A stretch of 64,000 nucleotides of DNA from Amycolatopsis tucumanensis (GCF_021654135.1 NZ_JAKGSD010000001.1:434001-498000); one strand, 5' to 3'. Positions 43,758 to 52,953 are shown, numbered from the stretch's first letter. Numbers and translations are program-made. The notes: a model not told the origin generated them from the sequence alone.

Positions 43758-44372
43758 GGAGAAGTGGAGCCCACGGCGCCCCGACGCCCGGGGAAAGCGA
43801 GCTCGCACTGCCCCACCGCGCCTGGCACCCGGGAAAGCCGAGCCCGCACCGCCCAACACGCCCGACGCCCGGGGAAATGGAGCTGCGCCGCCCCACCGCA
43901 CTAGGCACCCGCCACCCCGGAAGGCCGAGCCTGTGCCGCCCCCAGCCCGCCCCGCACCCGGGGAAACCGAGCTTGCACCGCCCCAACGCTCCCGGCACCG
44001 GCGAAACCGAGCCCACGCCGCCCACCGCGCCTGGCACCCGGGAAAGCCGAGCCCGCACCGCCCCACCGCACTAGGCACCCGCCACCCCGGAAGGCCGAGC
44101 CCACGCCGCCCCCAGCGCGCCCCGCACCCGGGGAAACCGAGCTTGCACCACCCCAACGCTCCCGGCACCGGCGAAACCGAGCCCACGCCGCCCCAGAACC
44201 CGCGAATGCCGAACTTGCACCGCCCCACCGCCCCCGGCACCGGGTAAACCGAGCCCGCACCGCTCCCAACGCGCCTGGCGCCGGGGAAACCGCGCCTGCA
44301 CCGCCCCAACGCACCCGGCTCCGGAGTAGCCAGCCCACCCCACCCGGCACCGGGAAAGCCGCGCCTGCACGG
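43758..44372. repeat. Degenerate tandem-repeat array, unit about 41 bp
   Basis: About 15-16 imperfect units with a conserved core GGGAAACCGAGCYYGCACCG followed by a C-rich tail CCCCAACGCNCCCGGCACC. Units begin near 43791, 43831, 43872, 43919, 43961, 44002, 44041, 44089, 44131, 44172 (short), 44202, 44243, 44284, 44325 (truncated) and 44352, with a more diverged one at 43758. Spacing is mostly 39-42 bp, with two longer units of 47-48 bp. The block 43891-44031 recurs almost unchanged at 44061-44201 (offset 170 bp, four units), so the array grew by segmental duplication. It lies between the pentapeptide gene and prcA. Frames through it are open but repetitive and probably not translated. Confidence 0.85.
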
Positions 44373-44483
44373 CCGCGATGACCAGTGGCGTCCACCCGAC
44401 ACCACGGGCCTCATCCCCGATGCCCACACACTCCCGGCCCTCCCAGCAACACCGCGCGGGCCCCACCACCCGGAAATGCGAAA

Positions 44484-44511
44484 AGGCCCCCGGACCGAAG
44501 TCCGAGGGCCT
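44484..44511 (-). terminator. Rho-independent terminator of the proteasome operon
   Basis: Read on the minus strand, AGGCCCTCGGAC-TTCG-GTCCGGGGGCCT forms a 12-bp stem with one mismatch and a stable UUCG tetraloop, followed by TTTT (44483-onward, minus strand). It starts 11 bases after the prcA stop. A clear intrinsic terminator, uncommon in such GC-rich DNA because of its U-run. Confidence 0.9.
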
Positions 44512-44522
44512 CTCACCCAAGC

Positions 44523-45275
44523 TCAGCTCGCCGGCGGCGTCTCGCCGTCCTCCGGCTTCTCCTCCGCCTCCCCGGCGGACTCGGCCGGCTGCTCCGGCAG
44601 CAAGGCGTCCAGCGCCGCGCCCTGGATCCGCCGGAACTTGCGCCCCGGCCGCTCCCGGTCCAGCACCGCGACCTCCAGCTTCAACGGCGCGCTGTCCCCG
44701 TTGTTGCTGACCGCCCGCAGCGCGTCCAGCGCGACCTTCAGCGCGTCCCGCAGCTCCAGGCCGTCCTCGTAGATCTCCTTCAGCTTGTTCGCCACCGGCT
44801 CGGTCTGCCCACCGGTCACGACGTACCGCGGCTCGTCGAAGATCGAACCGTCGTAGGTCAGCCGGAACAGCTGGTCCTCCTCCGGCACCGACCCCACCTC
44901 GGCCACGCACAGCTCCACCTCGTACGGCTTCAGCTGCTCGGTGAAGATGCTGCCCAGCGTCGCCGCGTAGGCGTTCGCCAGCGCACGCGCCGTCACGTCC
45001 CGGCGGTCGTACTGGTAACCCTTCAGGTCCGCGTGCCGGATGCCGGCGACCCGCAGGTTCTCGTACTCGCTGTACCGGCCGACCGCGGCGAACCCGATCC
45101 GGTCGTAGATCTCGGAGATCTTGTGCAGCGTCGTCGACGGGTTCTCCGCCACGAACAGCACACCGCTGCGGTACTTCAGCACGACCACGCTCCGGCCGCG
45201 CGCGATGCCCTTGCGCGCGAGCTCCGAGCGCTCACGCATCAACTGCTCAGGAGAGGCGTACAGCGGCATCGTCAC
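44523..45275 (-). CDS. prcA: 20S proteasome alpha subunit
   Basis: 250 residues from the GTG at 45275 (ATG two codons on is the alternative; GGAG spacing favours the GTG). Forms the outer rings and gate of the core particle. N-terminal gate segment [25 protein letters not shown], then the Ntn-fold without a catalytic threonine; the last 25 residues are an acidic Glu/Pro/Ala-rich tail as in other actinobacterial alpha subunits. It follows prcB by 57 bp and ends the dop-pup-prcB-prcA run just before a strong terminator. Confidence 0.97.
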   Translation of the reverse strand: MTMPLYASPEQLMRERSELARKGIARGRSVVVLKYRSGVLFVAENPSTTLHKISEIYDRIGFAAVGRYSEYENLRVAGIRHADLKGYQYDRRDVTARALANAYAATLGSIFTEQLKPYEVELCVAEVGSVPEEDQLFRLTYDGSIFDEPRYVVTGGQTEPVANKLKEIYEDGLELRDALKVALDALRAVSNNGDSAPLKLEVAVLDRERPGRKFRRIQGAALDALLPEQPAESAGEAEEKPEDGETPPAS

Positions 45276-45332
45276 GGTGAGGCTCCAAGAATGCTCGAAG
45301 GAAGGGAAGTTCGGCTACGGCGACCGCGCGGA

Positions 45333-46193
45333 TCAGGTGCGGCCGTGGCTGGCCTGCTCGGCCCGGCCCGCGACGACCGCCTCCGCCACCGCGGCGGCCT
45401 GCTCGTCCGGCAGCCGCACCGCGCCGCGCTCGGCGGTGATCGTCACCAGCGTCGGGAAGATCCGGCGCACCAGGTCCGGCCCGCCCGTCGCGCTGTCGTC
45501 GTCGGCCGCGTCGTACAGCGACTCCACCGCGGTGCGCATCGCGGTCTCCTCGTCGGCCTCCGGGTCGTACAGCTTCTTCAGCGCCGACTTCGCGAACAGC
45601 GACCCCGACCCGATCGCGTGGTAGCCCGCGCGCTCCTCGTACCGGCCACCGGTCACGTCGTAGGAGACGATCCGCCCGGCCCGCTTCGGGTCGTCGGCCT
45701 CGATGTCGTAGCCGACGAACAACGGCAGCGCCGCCAGTCCCGCCATCGCCACGTCCAGGTTGCCCTTCACCATGGTGGCGAGCTTGTTCGTCTTGCCGTC
45801 CAGCGACAGCGGAACGCCCTCGATCTTCTCGTAGTGCGCCAGCTCGACCGCGTAGAGCCGCACCAGCTCCAGCGCGATCCCGGCGCTGCCCGCGATGCCC
45901 ACCGCGGAGTAACCGTCGGTGACGTGCACCTTCTCCATGTCCCGCGACGCGATCAGGTTCCCCGACGTCGCCCGCCGGTCACCGGCGATCAGCACGCCAC
46001 CGGAGAACGACACGGCCACGATCGTGGTGCCGTGCGGCGCGTCCAGCTCACCCGCACCGGAATTGGGCAGCTGCCGTCGGCCCGGCAGCAGGTCAGGCGC
46101 CTGCATGCGGAGGAACTCGGCGAACGACGACGTCGTGCTCGAGAAGAAGGCAGCGGGCAGCGCGGAGCCCGTGGGGCCCGAGGTGTGTTCCAT
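45333..46193 (-). CDS. prcB: 20S proteasome beta subunit
   Basis: 286 residues. A 55-residue propeptide ends in DAPHG; self-cleavage exposes the catalytic Thr56 (TTIVAVSF). The other active-site residues of the Ntn-hydrolase centre are Asp72 (GDRR) and Lys88 (DMEKVHV), matching Asp17 and Lys33 of the mature enzyme. Forms the inner rings and carries the peptidase activity. Between pup and this gene lies a strong hairpin (46225-46257). Confidence 0.97.
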   Translation of the reverse strand: MEHTSGPTGSALPAAFFSSTTSSFAEFLRMQAPDLLPGRRQLPNSGAGELDAPHGTTIVAVSFSGGVLIAGDRRATSGNLIASRDMEKVHVTDGYSAVGIAGSAGIALELVRLYAVELAHYEKIEGVPLSLDGKTNKLATMVKGNLDVAMAGLAALPLFVGYDIEADDPKRAGRIVSYDVTGGRYEERAGYHAIGSGSLFAKSALKKLYDPEADEETAMRTAVESLYDAADDDSATGGPDLVRRIFPTLVTITAERGAVRLPDEQAAAVAEAVVAGRAEQASHGRT

Positions 46194-46224
46194 ACGTGCT
46201 CGTGGTTCCCATCGACGAAGTGTG

Positions 46225-46257
46225 GCGCTTCCGCGGGCGAAACACCCGCGGAAGCGC
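46225..46257 (-). promoter_or_regulatory. Hairpin between pup and prcB
   Basis: A perfect 13-bp stem, GCGCTTCCGCGGG at 46225-46237 and its complement at 46245-46257, loop of 7 bases, within the 121-bp gap between pup and prcB. On the transcript it is followed by CACACTTCG rather than a U-run, so it may be a partial terminator, an RNase processing site or an mRNA stabiliser that sets the Pup-to-core ratio. Confidence 0.6.
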
Positions 46258-46314
46258 GACAGCCGGCACTACAAGCTACTCGGTGCGACCACCCTAGTGG
46301 CCGCGGGTGAGCGG

Positions 46315-46509
46315 TTACTCGCCGCCCTTTTGCACGTAGGCGCGCACGAAGTCCTCGGCGTTCTCCTCGAGCACGTCGTCGATCTCGTCCAGGATCGTGT
46401 CGACGTCCTCACCCAGCTTCTCGCGGCGTTCCTGGCCGGCCGGGGCACCACCCTCGACCTCGTCGTCGGAGCCGCCGCCACCGTGCTTCTCGATCTTCTC
46501 CTGAGCCAT
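46315..46509 (-). CDS. pup: Prokaryotic ubiquitin-like protein Pup
   Basis: 64 residues, intrinsically disordered modifier attached to lysines of proteins destined for the proteasome. The C-terminal half (about 24-58, VDTILDEIDDVLEENAEDFV) is the helix-forming segment bound by the Arc coiled coils. The last residues are KGGE, with GAG encoding glutamate directly, so no deamidation by Dop is needed before ligation, unlike the GGQ form of M. tuberculosis. GGGAGG precedes the ATG. It is the second gene after dop. Confidence 0.97.
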   Translation of the reverse strand: MAQEKIEKHGGGGSDDEVEGGAPAGQERREKLGEDVDTILDEIDDVLEENAEDFVRAYVQKGGE

Positions 46510-46579
46510 CTCGCCTCCCGGTGAGTCCTGTCCCTAGCCTACCCAGAGACCACGACAATCGGTGGTTTTCCCGCTGCGG

Positions 46580-48082
46580 TCAGTCGGAACCCGTCAGCGC
46601 CTCGACCAGTTCCTCGGCCGTCTCCGACTCGTCCAGCAGCCGGCCGACGTGCGCCTTCGTGCCCCGCAGCGGCTCCAGCGTCGGGATCCTGACCAGGGAC
46701 TCCTTGCCCACGTCGAAAATCACCGAGTCCCACGACGCGGCCGCGATCGACGTCGCGTACTTCTCCAGCGCCCGCCCGCGGAAGTAGGCGCGCGTGTCCT
46801 CCGGCGGGTTCGTGATCGCCGCCTGCACCTCCTCCTCGGTGACCAGCCGCTTCATCGAGCCGCGCGCCACCAGGCGGTTGTACAGGCCCTTCTGCAGCCG
46901 CACGTCCGAGTACTGCAGGTCCACCAGGTGCAGCCGCGGCGCGGCCCACCCCAGGTTGTCCCGCTGCCGGTAGCCCTCCAGCAGGCGCAGCTTCGCGGGC
47001 CAGTCCAGCCGGTCCGCGCACTCCGCCGGGTCCCGCGCCAGCGCGTCCAGGATCTCGCCCCAGACCCGCAGCACCTCCTTGGACACCGCGTCCCCGCCCG
47101 TGCGCTCCAGGTGCGCCGCCGCCAGCTCGTGGTAGGCGAACTGCAGGTCGAGGCCGGTGTACTTGCGGCCGCCCGCCACCCCCACCTTCGTCTTCAGCGT
47201 CGGGTCGTGGCTGATCTGGTGCACCGCCCGCACCGGCTCGTCCAGCTTCAGGTCGTCGAACCGCTGACCGGCCTCGATCATGTCCAGCACCAGCGCCGTC
47301 GTGCCCAGCTTCAGGTACGTCGAGTACTCGGCCATGTTCGCGTCGCCGATGATGACGTGCAGCCGCCGGTACTTGTCCGCGTCCGCGTGCGGCTCGTCGC
47401 GGGTGTTGATGATCCCCCGCTTCAGCGTCGTCTCCAGGCCGACCTCGACCTCGATGTAGTCCGAGCGCTGCGACAGCTGGAAGCCGGCCTCCTCACCCTG
47501 CGGGCCGATACCCACCCGGCCGGAACCGGTCACCACCTGCCGGGACACGAAGAACGGCGTCAGCCCGGCGATCACCGAGGTGAACGGCGTCGAACGGGCC
47601 ATCAGGTAGTTCTCGTGGGTGCCGTAGCTGGCGCCCTTGCCGTCCACGTTGTTCTTGTACAGCTGCAGCACCGGCTGCCCGGGCACGGTGGCCGCCCGCA
47701 TCGCGGCCTCCTCCATCACCCGCTCGCCCGCCTTGTCCCAGATGACCCCGTCCCGCGGGTTGGTCACCTCGGGCGCCGAGTACTCCGGGTGCGCGTGGTC
47801 GACGTAGAGCCGGGCGCCGTTGGTCAGGATGACGTTGGCCGCGCCGAGGTCCTCCACGTCCGGGTCGTGCCCCGGCCCGCCCGGCCCGGCCAGGTCGAAA
47901 CCACGGGCGTCGCGCAGCGGCGACTCCACCTCGTAGTCCCACCGCGCGCGGCGCGCCCGCGGGATGTCCGCCGCCGCCGCGTAGGCCAGCACGACCTGCG
48001 TCGATGTCAGTACCGGGTTGGCCGTCGCGTCGCCCGGCACGGCGATGCCGTACTCGACTTCGGTTCCCATGATCCGCCGCAT
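46580..48082 (-). CDS. dop: Depupylase/deamidase Dop
   Basis: 500 residues, homologous to PafA. Cleaves Pup from substrates, and in species with Pup-GGQ also deamidates it. MGTEVEYGI near the N terminus holds the metal glutamates; the Dop-specific loop follows (about 20-65, [20 protein letters not shown]), absent from PafA; the nucleophilic aspartate is Asp95 in [29 protein letters not shown] and [18 protein letters not shown] are conserved. Since Pup here already ends in Glu, only depupylation should matter. First gene of the dop-pup-prcBA operon. Confidence 0.96.
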   Translation of the reverse strand: MRRIMGTEVEYGIAVPGDATANPVLTSTQVVLAYAAAADIPRARRARWDYEVESPLRDARGFDLAGPGGPGHDPDVEDLGAANVILTNGARLYVDHAHPEYSAPEVTNPRDGVIWDKAGERVMEEAAMRAATVPGQPVLQLYKNNVDGKGASYGTHENYLMARSTPFTSVIAGLTPFFVSRQVVTGSGRVGIGPQGEEAGFQLSQRSDYIEVEVGLETTLKRGIINTRDEPHADADKYRRLHVIIGDANMAEYSTYLKLGTTALVLDMIEAGQRFDDLKLDEPVRAVHQISHDPTLKTKVGVAGGRKYTGLDLQFAYHELAAAHLERTGGDAVSKEVLRVWGEILDALARDPAECADRLDWPAKLRLLEGYRQRDNLGWAAPRLHLVDLQYSDVRLQKGLYNRLVARGSMKRLVTEEEVQAAITNPPEDTRAYFRGRALEKYATSIAAASWDSVIFDVGKESLVRIPTLEPLRGTKAHVGRLLDESETAEELVEALTGSD

Positions 48083-48172
48083 GTCCCAAGCCTACGGGTC
48101 GCGGGCGGCAACGGTGAGTGGGCCACCGGTTGCGACCAGGTAAAGCACCCGGATCTGCCATGCTGGTTCAAG

Positions 48173-48685
48173 ATGGTGAGCAGTGCTGAGGAAATGGTCG
48201 CCCACTACGACGCCGCGGGCGCGGTCGTGGGCCGGGTGCGCCGCGCCGACATGCGCGAACAGGGGCTCTGGCACGCCGCGACGCTGGTGCTGGTGCGCTC
48301 CGGGGACGGCTCCCGCGTGTACGTGCACCGGCGCTCACCGGACAAGGACGTCTTCCCCGGCCTGTACGACTGCTGGGCGGGCGGCGTGGTCGCGGCGGGC
48401 GAAACACCCGCCGAGGGCGCGGAACGGGAGCTGGCCGAGGAACTGGGCGTGCGCGGCGTGCCCCTGCGACCCCTGTTCACGTTCACGTTCGAGCAGCCGC
48501 CGGTGCGCTGCCACTACTTCGCCTACGAGGCGCGCTGGGACGGCCCGGTCGTCCACCAGCCGGAGGAAATCGTCTCCGGCCGGTGGATGCCCCTGGACGA
48601 GCTGCGGGCCTTCGCGGAGGACCCGGAAAGCCCTTTCGTGCCCGACGGCAGGCATGCGATCCACGAGTGGTTCCGCCGCGGGTAG
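48173..48685 (+). CDS. Nudix hydrolase, YfcD-like
   Basis: 170 residues from the ATG at 48173. The Nudix box GGVVAAGETPAEGAERELAEELGV-type pattern (GX5EX7REUXEEXGU) is complete at about 75-97, with VYVHRRSPDKDVFPGLYD just before it, as in the isopentenyl-diphosphate-isomerase-like YfcD branch. Hydrolyses a nucleoside diphosphate derivative or similar; the exact substrate is unknown. Divergent from dop across 90 bp. Confidence 0.9.
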   Translation: MVSSAEEMVAHYDAAGAVVGRVRRADMREQGLWHAATLVLVRSGDGSRVYVHRRSPDKDVFPGLYDCWAGGVVAAGETPAEGAERELAEELGVRGVPLRPLFTFTFEQPPVRCHYFAYEARWDGPVVHQPEEIVSGRWMPLDELRAFAEDPESPFVPDGRHAIHEWFRRG

Positions 48686-48704
48686 CGCTTTCCCGTCCGG
48701 GCGG

Positions 48705-49322
48705 TCAGCTCCGCGGCAGCTTCCCGGCGGCCAGCGACGCCAGGCCCTTCACCGCTTCCGCGGCCCGGTTCTGCGTGCTCGCGGTGACCTGCAGGCCGGA
48801 CAGCACGTGCCCGCCGGCCAGCAGCAGCGTGCAGGTGGTGCCGTCGCACCAGGCGCGCGCGGCCTCCGCGCCGGCCGGGCGGGCGACCGTCAGCGCCGTG
48901 CCGTCGCAGTCGACCTGCGCGAGCACCTCGGCCGCGGTGCGGTCGAGGTAGCCGGTGACCTGCTGCGTCAGCGAGGAACCGCTGTTGTAGAGCCAGGTCG
49001 AGCCACGCGGGTCCCCGGCGGGCACGGCGTCGAAGCAGGAACCGTTGGCAGCGCGGGCCGCCGCCTCCCGCACGCCCTCGCCCGACAGGTCGCTCTTGGT
49101 GAGCACCGCCGCCGCCACGTCCTCGGCGATGTGGTTCACCGGGGTGTTCGCCGCCGCCTGGCCGACCGAGACGCTCGGCGCGAGCGACGGCGCCGTCACC
49201 GGCGTCGTCGTCGAGTCCGCCGGCTTGTCGTAGTAGGTCTCCAGGTCGTTCGGGCGATCCGCGCACCCGGTGAGCCCGGTCAGCACGACCGCGGCCAGGA
49301 CCACCATCCCTCCATGACGCAC
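48705..49322 (-). CDS. Uncharacterised lipoprotein
   Basis: 205 residues from the GTG at 49322, preceded by GAAGGGAAC at a normal distance; an ATG five codons on is possible. Signal peptide with lipobox LTGLTGC (Cys20), then a Thr/Pro/Ser-rich linker and a globular Ala-rich domain with four cysteines (GSCFDA, QVDCDG, AWCDGTTC), likely two disulfides. No family recognised; overall composition resembles DUF3558-like or other actinomycete surface lipoproteins. It is convergent with the Nudix gene. Confidence 0.75.
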   Translation of the reverse strand: MRHGGMVVLAAVVLTGLTGCADRPNDLETYYDKPADSTTTPVTAPSLAPSVSVGQAAANTPVNHIAEDVAAAVLTKSDLSGEGVREAAARAANGSCFDAVPAGDPRGSTWLYNSGSSLTQQVTGYLDRTAAEVLAQVDCDGTALTVARPAGAEAARAWCDGTTCTLLLAGGHVLSGLQVTASTQNRAAEAVKGLASLAAGKLPRS

Positions 49323-49373
49323 GGTGACGTTCCCTTCAGTATGCGTTGTGGGCGCTGAGATTAGTCGAAGCCT

Positions 49374-50300
49374 TCACTGCCACTGCAGCGAGGATCGCCG
49401 ATCCCAGTACCGTTCCGGCGGCTCGGCCAGCGACCGCAACGCCGCGAGTTCGCCCCGTGGCAGGTCGACGCCGTTCGCGGCGAGGTTGGCGGCCAGCTGC
49501 TGCGGGCTGGACGGGCCGATGAGGACCGTGTCCGCCCACGGCTGGGCCAGCACCGCCGCGATCGCCACCGCGTCGGCGCCGACTGCGTAGCGTTGCGCCA
49601 GGCGGGTGATCGCGGGCGGCGGGTTGACCACCAGCCTGCCGTTGGCGAGGGTTTCCTTGACCAGCACCAGGTTCCCGGCCGCGTGCGCCTCCGCGAGCGC
49701 CGGGCCTGCCGACGGTTCGAGCAGGTTCCAGGTCGACTGCACGGCCGAGAACACCGGCCGCCCGGCCACTTCCAGCTCGAACGCCCGCCGGATCACCTCC
49801 GCCTGCTTCGGCCCGGAAGTGGAGAACCCGACGCGCACCCCGTCGTCGCTGAGCGCCGCCAGCGCCCGCTGCAGCGCCTCGTCGGTGAACAGCGGGCTGT
49901 CCACGGTGAGCGAGTGCACCTGGTAGAGGTTGATGGCGTTGCCGAGCAGGGAGCGGCTTTCGGTCCACTGGCGGGAGAACACGCCCGCCGAGTGCTCCTT
50001 CACCTCGTGCATCGTGGCGTCCATGCGCCAGCCGCCGACGTAGGTGTAGCCCCACTTGCTGGACACGGTGAGGTCGCCGTGGCCGCGCTCGGCCAGCCAC
50101 CCGGCCAGGAACTCCTCGGCCCGGCCGTAGGAGCGGGCGACGTCGATCCAGCGCACACCGGCCGCGTACGCCGCGTCGAGCACCGCGAACGTCGCCTCGC
50201 GCATCGTCCGCACGTCCCGCCGGACCGGGAGCTCGCTGCTCCGGCCGAGGTTGATGTAGGCGGGCCGCCCGAGGGCCGCCAGGCCGAGTCCGATTCGCAG
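49374..50300 (-). CDS. Aldo/keto reductase, apparent CTG start
   Basis: 308 residues. NADPH-dependent oxidoreductase of the aldo/keto reductase superfamily: tetrad Asp and Tyr in WIDVARSYGRAEEFL, Lys in VSSKWGY, His in YQVHSLT, and the phosphate-binding end VLIGPSSPQQL. The first beta strand RIGLGLAALGRP is needed for the barrel, yet no ATG, GTG or TTG precedes it in frame for over 80 bp; a CTG at 50300 stands 7 bases after GGAAAGGA and is the likely start. Downstream ATG/GTG codons would remove the first strand. Follows a small HTH gene, with a 16-bp palindrome between. Confidence 0.82.
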   Translation of the reverse strand: MRIGLGLAALGRPAYINLGRSSELPVRRDVRTMREATFAVLDAAYAAGVRWIDVARSYGRAEEFLAGWLAERGHGDLTVSSKWGYTYVGGWRMDATMHEVKEHSAGVFSRQWTESRSLLGNAINLYQVHSLTVDSPLFTDEALQRALAALSDDGVRVGFSTSGPKQAEVIRRAFELEVAGRPVFSAVQSTWNLLEPSAGPALAEAHAAGNLVLVKETLANGRLVVNPPPAITRLAQRYAVGADAVAIAAVLAQPWADTVLIGPSSPQQLAANLAANGVDLPRGELAALRSLAEPPERYWDRRSSLQWQ

Positions 50301-50379
50301 GGGACTGTCCTTTCCGTGCGGGTTTTTCCGGGGCGCCCGCGGAGCGGGCCACCGGCGGTTTTTCGCCGAAAGCCGCCGC

Positions 50380-50395
50380 GTATAGGTCGTTATAC
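50380..50395. promoter_or_regulatory. 16-bp palindrome GTATAGGTCGTTATAC, copy 1
   Basis: GTATA and TATAC arms around GGTCGT. It overlaps the TAA stop of the small HTH gene and lies 80 bp upstream of the aldo/keto reductase start. An identical copy precedes the HTH gene and a one-base variant occurs at 60873-60888. Likely operator of the small HTH protein. Confidence 0.65.
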
Positions 50396-50731
50396 GCCTG
50401 ATGCTCGTTGACGGAGGATGTCCAGCCACTGCTCGGAGTTCAGCGCCTGCCGGTGGAGCTTCTCCAGCCGCGCCGCCGGCGCCCGCACGTAGCCCTTGCC
50501 GAAGACCGGCGCGATCTGGCGCAGGCTGGCCCCCTCCTCCCGCGCCGCCAGCAGCACCCAGTCCGACGCGTCGGCACAGGCCGCCGATGCGCGCCGCAAC
50601 TCCCCCAGCAGCCGGATCAGCTCCTCCGGCGGGACGGCGTGCGCGCGGACCGCCTGCGCGGTCTCCTCGAGCCAGGCCAGGACGTCGGCTTCGGTGATCG
50701 GGGCGCGGATCTCGGCCGCGGGCTCGGTCAT
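50390..50731 (-). CDS. Small helix-turn-helix protein, probable regulator of the aldo/keto reductase
   Basis: 113 residues, no known domain beyond a predicted helix-turn-helix near 65-90 (LLAAREEGASLRQIAPVFG). The rest is helical (LAWLEETAQAVRAHA, LIRLLGELRRASAA). Its ATG at 50731 stands only 7 bases from a TATACT -10 box embedded in a 16-bp palindrome, so it is likely leaderless and autoregulated. The same palindrome recurs at its 3' end, before the reductase gene. No homologue is recalled with a known role. Confidence 0.7.
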   Translation of the reverse strand: MTEPAAEIRAPITEADVLAWLEETAQAVRAHAVPPEELIRLLGELRRASAACADASDWVLLAAREEGASLRQIAPVFGKGYVRAPAARLEKLHRQALNSEQWLDILRQRASGV

Positions 50732-50739
50732 GGCGCGCA

Positions 50740-50755
50740 GTATAGGTCGTTATAC
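50740..50755. promoter_or_regulatory. 16-bp palindrome GTATAGGTCGTTATAC, copy 2, with embedded -10 box
   Basis: Identical to copy 1. On the minus strand it contains TATACT (50744-50739), 7 bases before the ATG of the small HTH gene. A protein bound here would block the promoter directly, fitting autorepression. Confidence 0.65.
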
Positions 50756-50812
50756 GGCCACCGGCGGACGACACGCCGGGCAACCGGAACCGCCGGGAAG
50801 CGTCTTCACCAC

Positions 50813-51088
50813 GTGCCCGACAAGATCATCCGACGGCTCCGCGGCGGCGCGGCCGCGGTCGCCGTGACGGTCCTCCTCGCCCCCGTGCACGGCATGGCGG
50901 TGCTGGTGTTCCTGTTCTCGGCGGAGCGGTACGACTCCAGCGGCCAGGGCGGGCCGTTCCGCAGCTGCACGCCGGACTCGCTGTCCTGCGCCGGGCCGAA
51001 CGTGCCCCTGATGATCGGGTGCGTGCTGGTCGTGGCCGGCGGGGTGCTGCTCGCCTACTGGGCGGGGCGGCGCGCGGCGCGCCCCTGA
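50813..51088 (+). CDS. Small two-helix membrane protein
   Basis: 91 residues from the GTG at 50813. Two hydrophobic helices (about 10-32 and 63-83) flank a short loop with two cysteines (RSCTPDSLSCAG) that may form a disulfide outside. Function unknown. No good ribosome-binding site. It ends just before a strong terminator shared with arc. Divergent from the HTH gene. Confidence 0.6.
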   Translation: MPDKIIRRLRGGAAAVAVTVLLAPVHGMAVLVFLFSAERYDSSGQGGPFRSCTPDSLSCAGPNVPLMIGCVLVVAGGVLLAYWAGRRAARP

Positions 51089-51094
51089 CACGGC

Positions 51095-51128
51095 GGAGGC
51101 CGCCGACCCGGACGGATCGGCGGCCTCC
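51095..51128. terminator. Bidirectional hairpin terminator after arc
   Basis: A perfect 12-bp stem GGAGGCCGCCGA at 51095-51106 and its complement at 51117-51128 with a 10-base loop, between the small membrane protein gene and the 3' end of arc. Confidence 0.8.
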
Positions 51129-51144
51129 CCTGGCCCACCTGTGG

Positions 51145-52953
51145 TTACAGGTACTGGCCGGTGTTCGTGGCCGTGTCGATGACCCGGCCGGACTCCTGGT
51201 TCTTCCCGGTGACCAGCGTGCGGATGTAGACGATCCGCTCGCCCTTCTTGCCCGAGATCCGGGCCCAGTCGTCCGGGTTGGTGGTGTTGGGCAGGTCCTC
51301 GTTCTCCGCGAACTCGTCGACGATCGCGTCGAGCAGGTGCTGCACCCGCAGACCGGGCTGCTTGGTCTCCAGCACCGACTTGATCGCCGCCTTCTTCGCC
51401 CGGTCCACGATGTTCTGGATCATCGCGCCCGAGTTGAAGTCCCGGAAGTACAGGACCTCCTTGTCACCGTTGGCGTAGGTGACCTCGAGGAACCGGTTCT
51501 CGTCCGTCTCCTCGTACATCCGCTCGACGGTGTTCTGGATCATCGCGTCGATCGTGGCCTGCGCGTCCCCGCCGAACTCGGCGAGGTCGTCGGCGTGGAT
51601 CGGCAGCCCCGGCGTCAGGTACTTGGAGAAGATGTCCTTCGCACCCTCGGCGTCCGGCCGCTCGATCTTGATCTTCACGTCCAGCCGGCCCGGCCGCAGG
51701 ATCGCCGGGTCGATCATGTCCTCGCGGTTGGAGGCGCCGATGACGATGACGTTCTCCAGCCCCTCGACACCGTCGATCTCGGCCAGCAGCTGCGGCACGA
51801 TCGTGGTCTCCACGTCCGAGGAGACGCCGCTGCCGCGGGTGCGGAAGATCGACTCCATCTCGTCGAAGAACACGATCACGGGCGTGCCGTCGGAGGCCTT
51901 CTCCCGAGCCCGCTGGAAGATCAGGCGGATGCTCCGCTCGGTCTCGCCGACGAACTTGTTGAGCAGCTCCGGGCCCTTGATGTTGAGGAAGTAGGACTTG
52001 GCGTCCTTCGAGTCGCCGTCCCCGCGTGCCTCGGCCACCTTCTTGGCCAGCGAGTTGGCGACCGCCTTCGCGATCAGCGTCTTGCCGCAACCGGGCGGGC
52101 CGTAGAGCAGGACGCCCTTGGGCGGCCGCAGCTCGTACTCCCGGTAGAGGTCGGCGTGCAGGAACGGGAGTTCCACCGCGTCGCGGATCTGCTCGATCTG
52201 CCGCCCGAGACCACCGATGTCCTCGTACCGGACGTCAGGGACCTCTTCCAGCACGAGGTCCTCGACCTCGGCCTTGGGCACGCGCTCGTAGGCGTAGCCC
52301 GCCTTCGAGTCCACCAGCAGCGAGTCGCCCGGCTTGAGCGTCTGCGCGGCCAGCGGGTCGGAGAGCCAGACCACCCGCTCCTCGTCGGCGTGGCCGACGA
52401 CGAGAGCGCGGGCGCTGCCACCCTCCGTGGCCGGCGTCAGGACCTCGCGCAGCGAGCAGACCTCGCCGGTGAGCTCGAAGTCGCCCGCCTCGACGACGGT
52501 CAGGGCCTCGTTCAGCCGGAGCGCCTGACCGCGCTGGAGGGAGTCCACCTCCACCGCGGGCGACACGGACACCCGCATCTTGCGGCCTGCCGTGAACACG
52601 TCGACGGTGTTGTCCTCGTACGCGGCGACGAACACGCCGTACCCGCTCGGGGGCTGGGCGAGCCGGTCGACCTCTTCGCGCAGCGCGAGGAGCTGTCCCC
52701 GCGCCTCGCGGAGGGTCTCCACGAGCTTGTTGTTCCGCTCCGTGAGCTGGGCGACTCGTTCCGACGCCTCGGCGAGGCGCTGTTCCAGCACACGGTTCTG
52801 ACGGGGTGATTCGGTTAGTTTCCGCCGCAGCAGAGCCACTTCCTCTTCCAGGAAGCGGACCTGCCGCGCCTGCTCGTCCGGCGTCGTTCCAGCTCCACTG
52901 ATCTCTGAAGGGTCGGCGTCCTCGTGCCGACCTCCGGGAAGGTCGTGTTGCAT
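51145..52953 (-). CDS. arc: Proteasome-activating AAA ATPase Arc/Mpa
   Basis: 602 residues. Hexameric ring that unfolds pupylated proteins into the 20S core. N-terminal coiled coil (about 28-100, [14 protein letters not shown]) binds Pup; tandem OB domains (about 100-240); AAA domain with Walker A GPPGCGKT at 285-292, Walker [10 protein letters not shown] (acidic pair 364-367) and sensor [15 protein letters not shown]. The C-terminal GQYL is the tail that docks into PrcA and opens the gate. GAGGAGG precedes the ATG. It is monocistronic, about 3 kb away from dop. Confidence 0.97.
   Translation of the reverse strand: MQHDLPGGRHEDADPSEISGAGTTPDEQARQVRFLEEEVALLRRKLTESPRQNRVLEQRLAEASERVAQLTERNNKLVETLREARGQLLALREEVDRLAQPPSGYGVFVAAYEDNTVDVFTAGRKMRVSVSPAVEVDSLQRGQALRLNEALTVVEAGDFELTGEVCSLREVLTPATEGGSARALVVGHADEERVVWLSDPLAAQTLKPGDSLLVDSKAGYAYERVPKAEVEDLVLEEVPDVRYEDIGGLGRQIEQIRDAVELPFLHADLYREYELRPPKGVLLYGPPGCGKTLIAKAVANSLAKKVAEARGDGDSKDAKSYFLNIKGPELLNKFVGETERSIRLIFQRAREKASDGTPVIVFFDEMESIFRTRGSGVSSDVETTIVPQLLAEIDGVEGLENVIVIGASNREDMIDPAILRPGRLDVKIKIERPDAEGAKDIFSKYLTPGLPIHADDLAEFGGDAQATIDAMIQNTVERMYEETDENRFLEVTYANGDKEVLYFRDFNSGAMIQNIVDRAKKAAIKSVLETKQPGLRVQHLLDAIVDEFAENEDLPNTTNPDDWARISGKKGERIVYIRTLVTGKNQESGRVIDTATNTGQYL

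Noticed and set aside
43758..44372. CRISPR-like regularly spaced repeats
   Set aside because: The units are contiguous and degenerate without unique spacers, there are no cas genes, and the conserved core is within one continuous 41-bp repeat.
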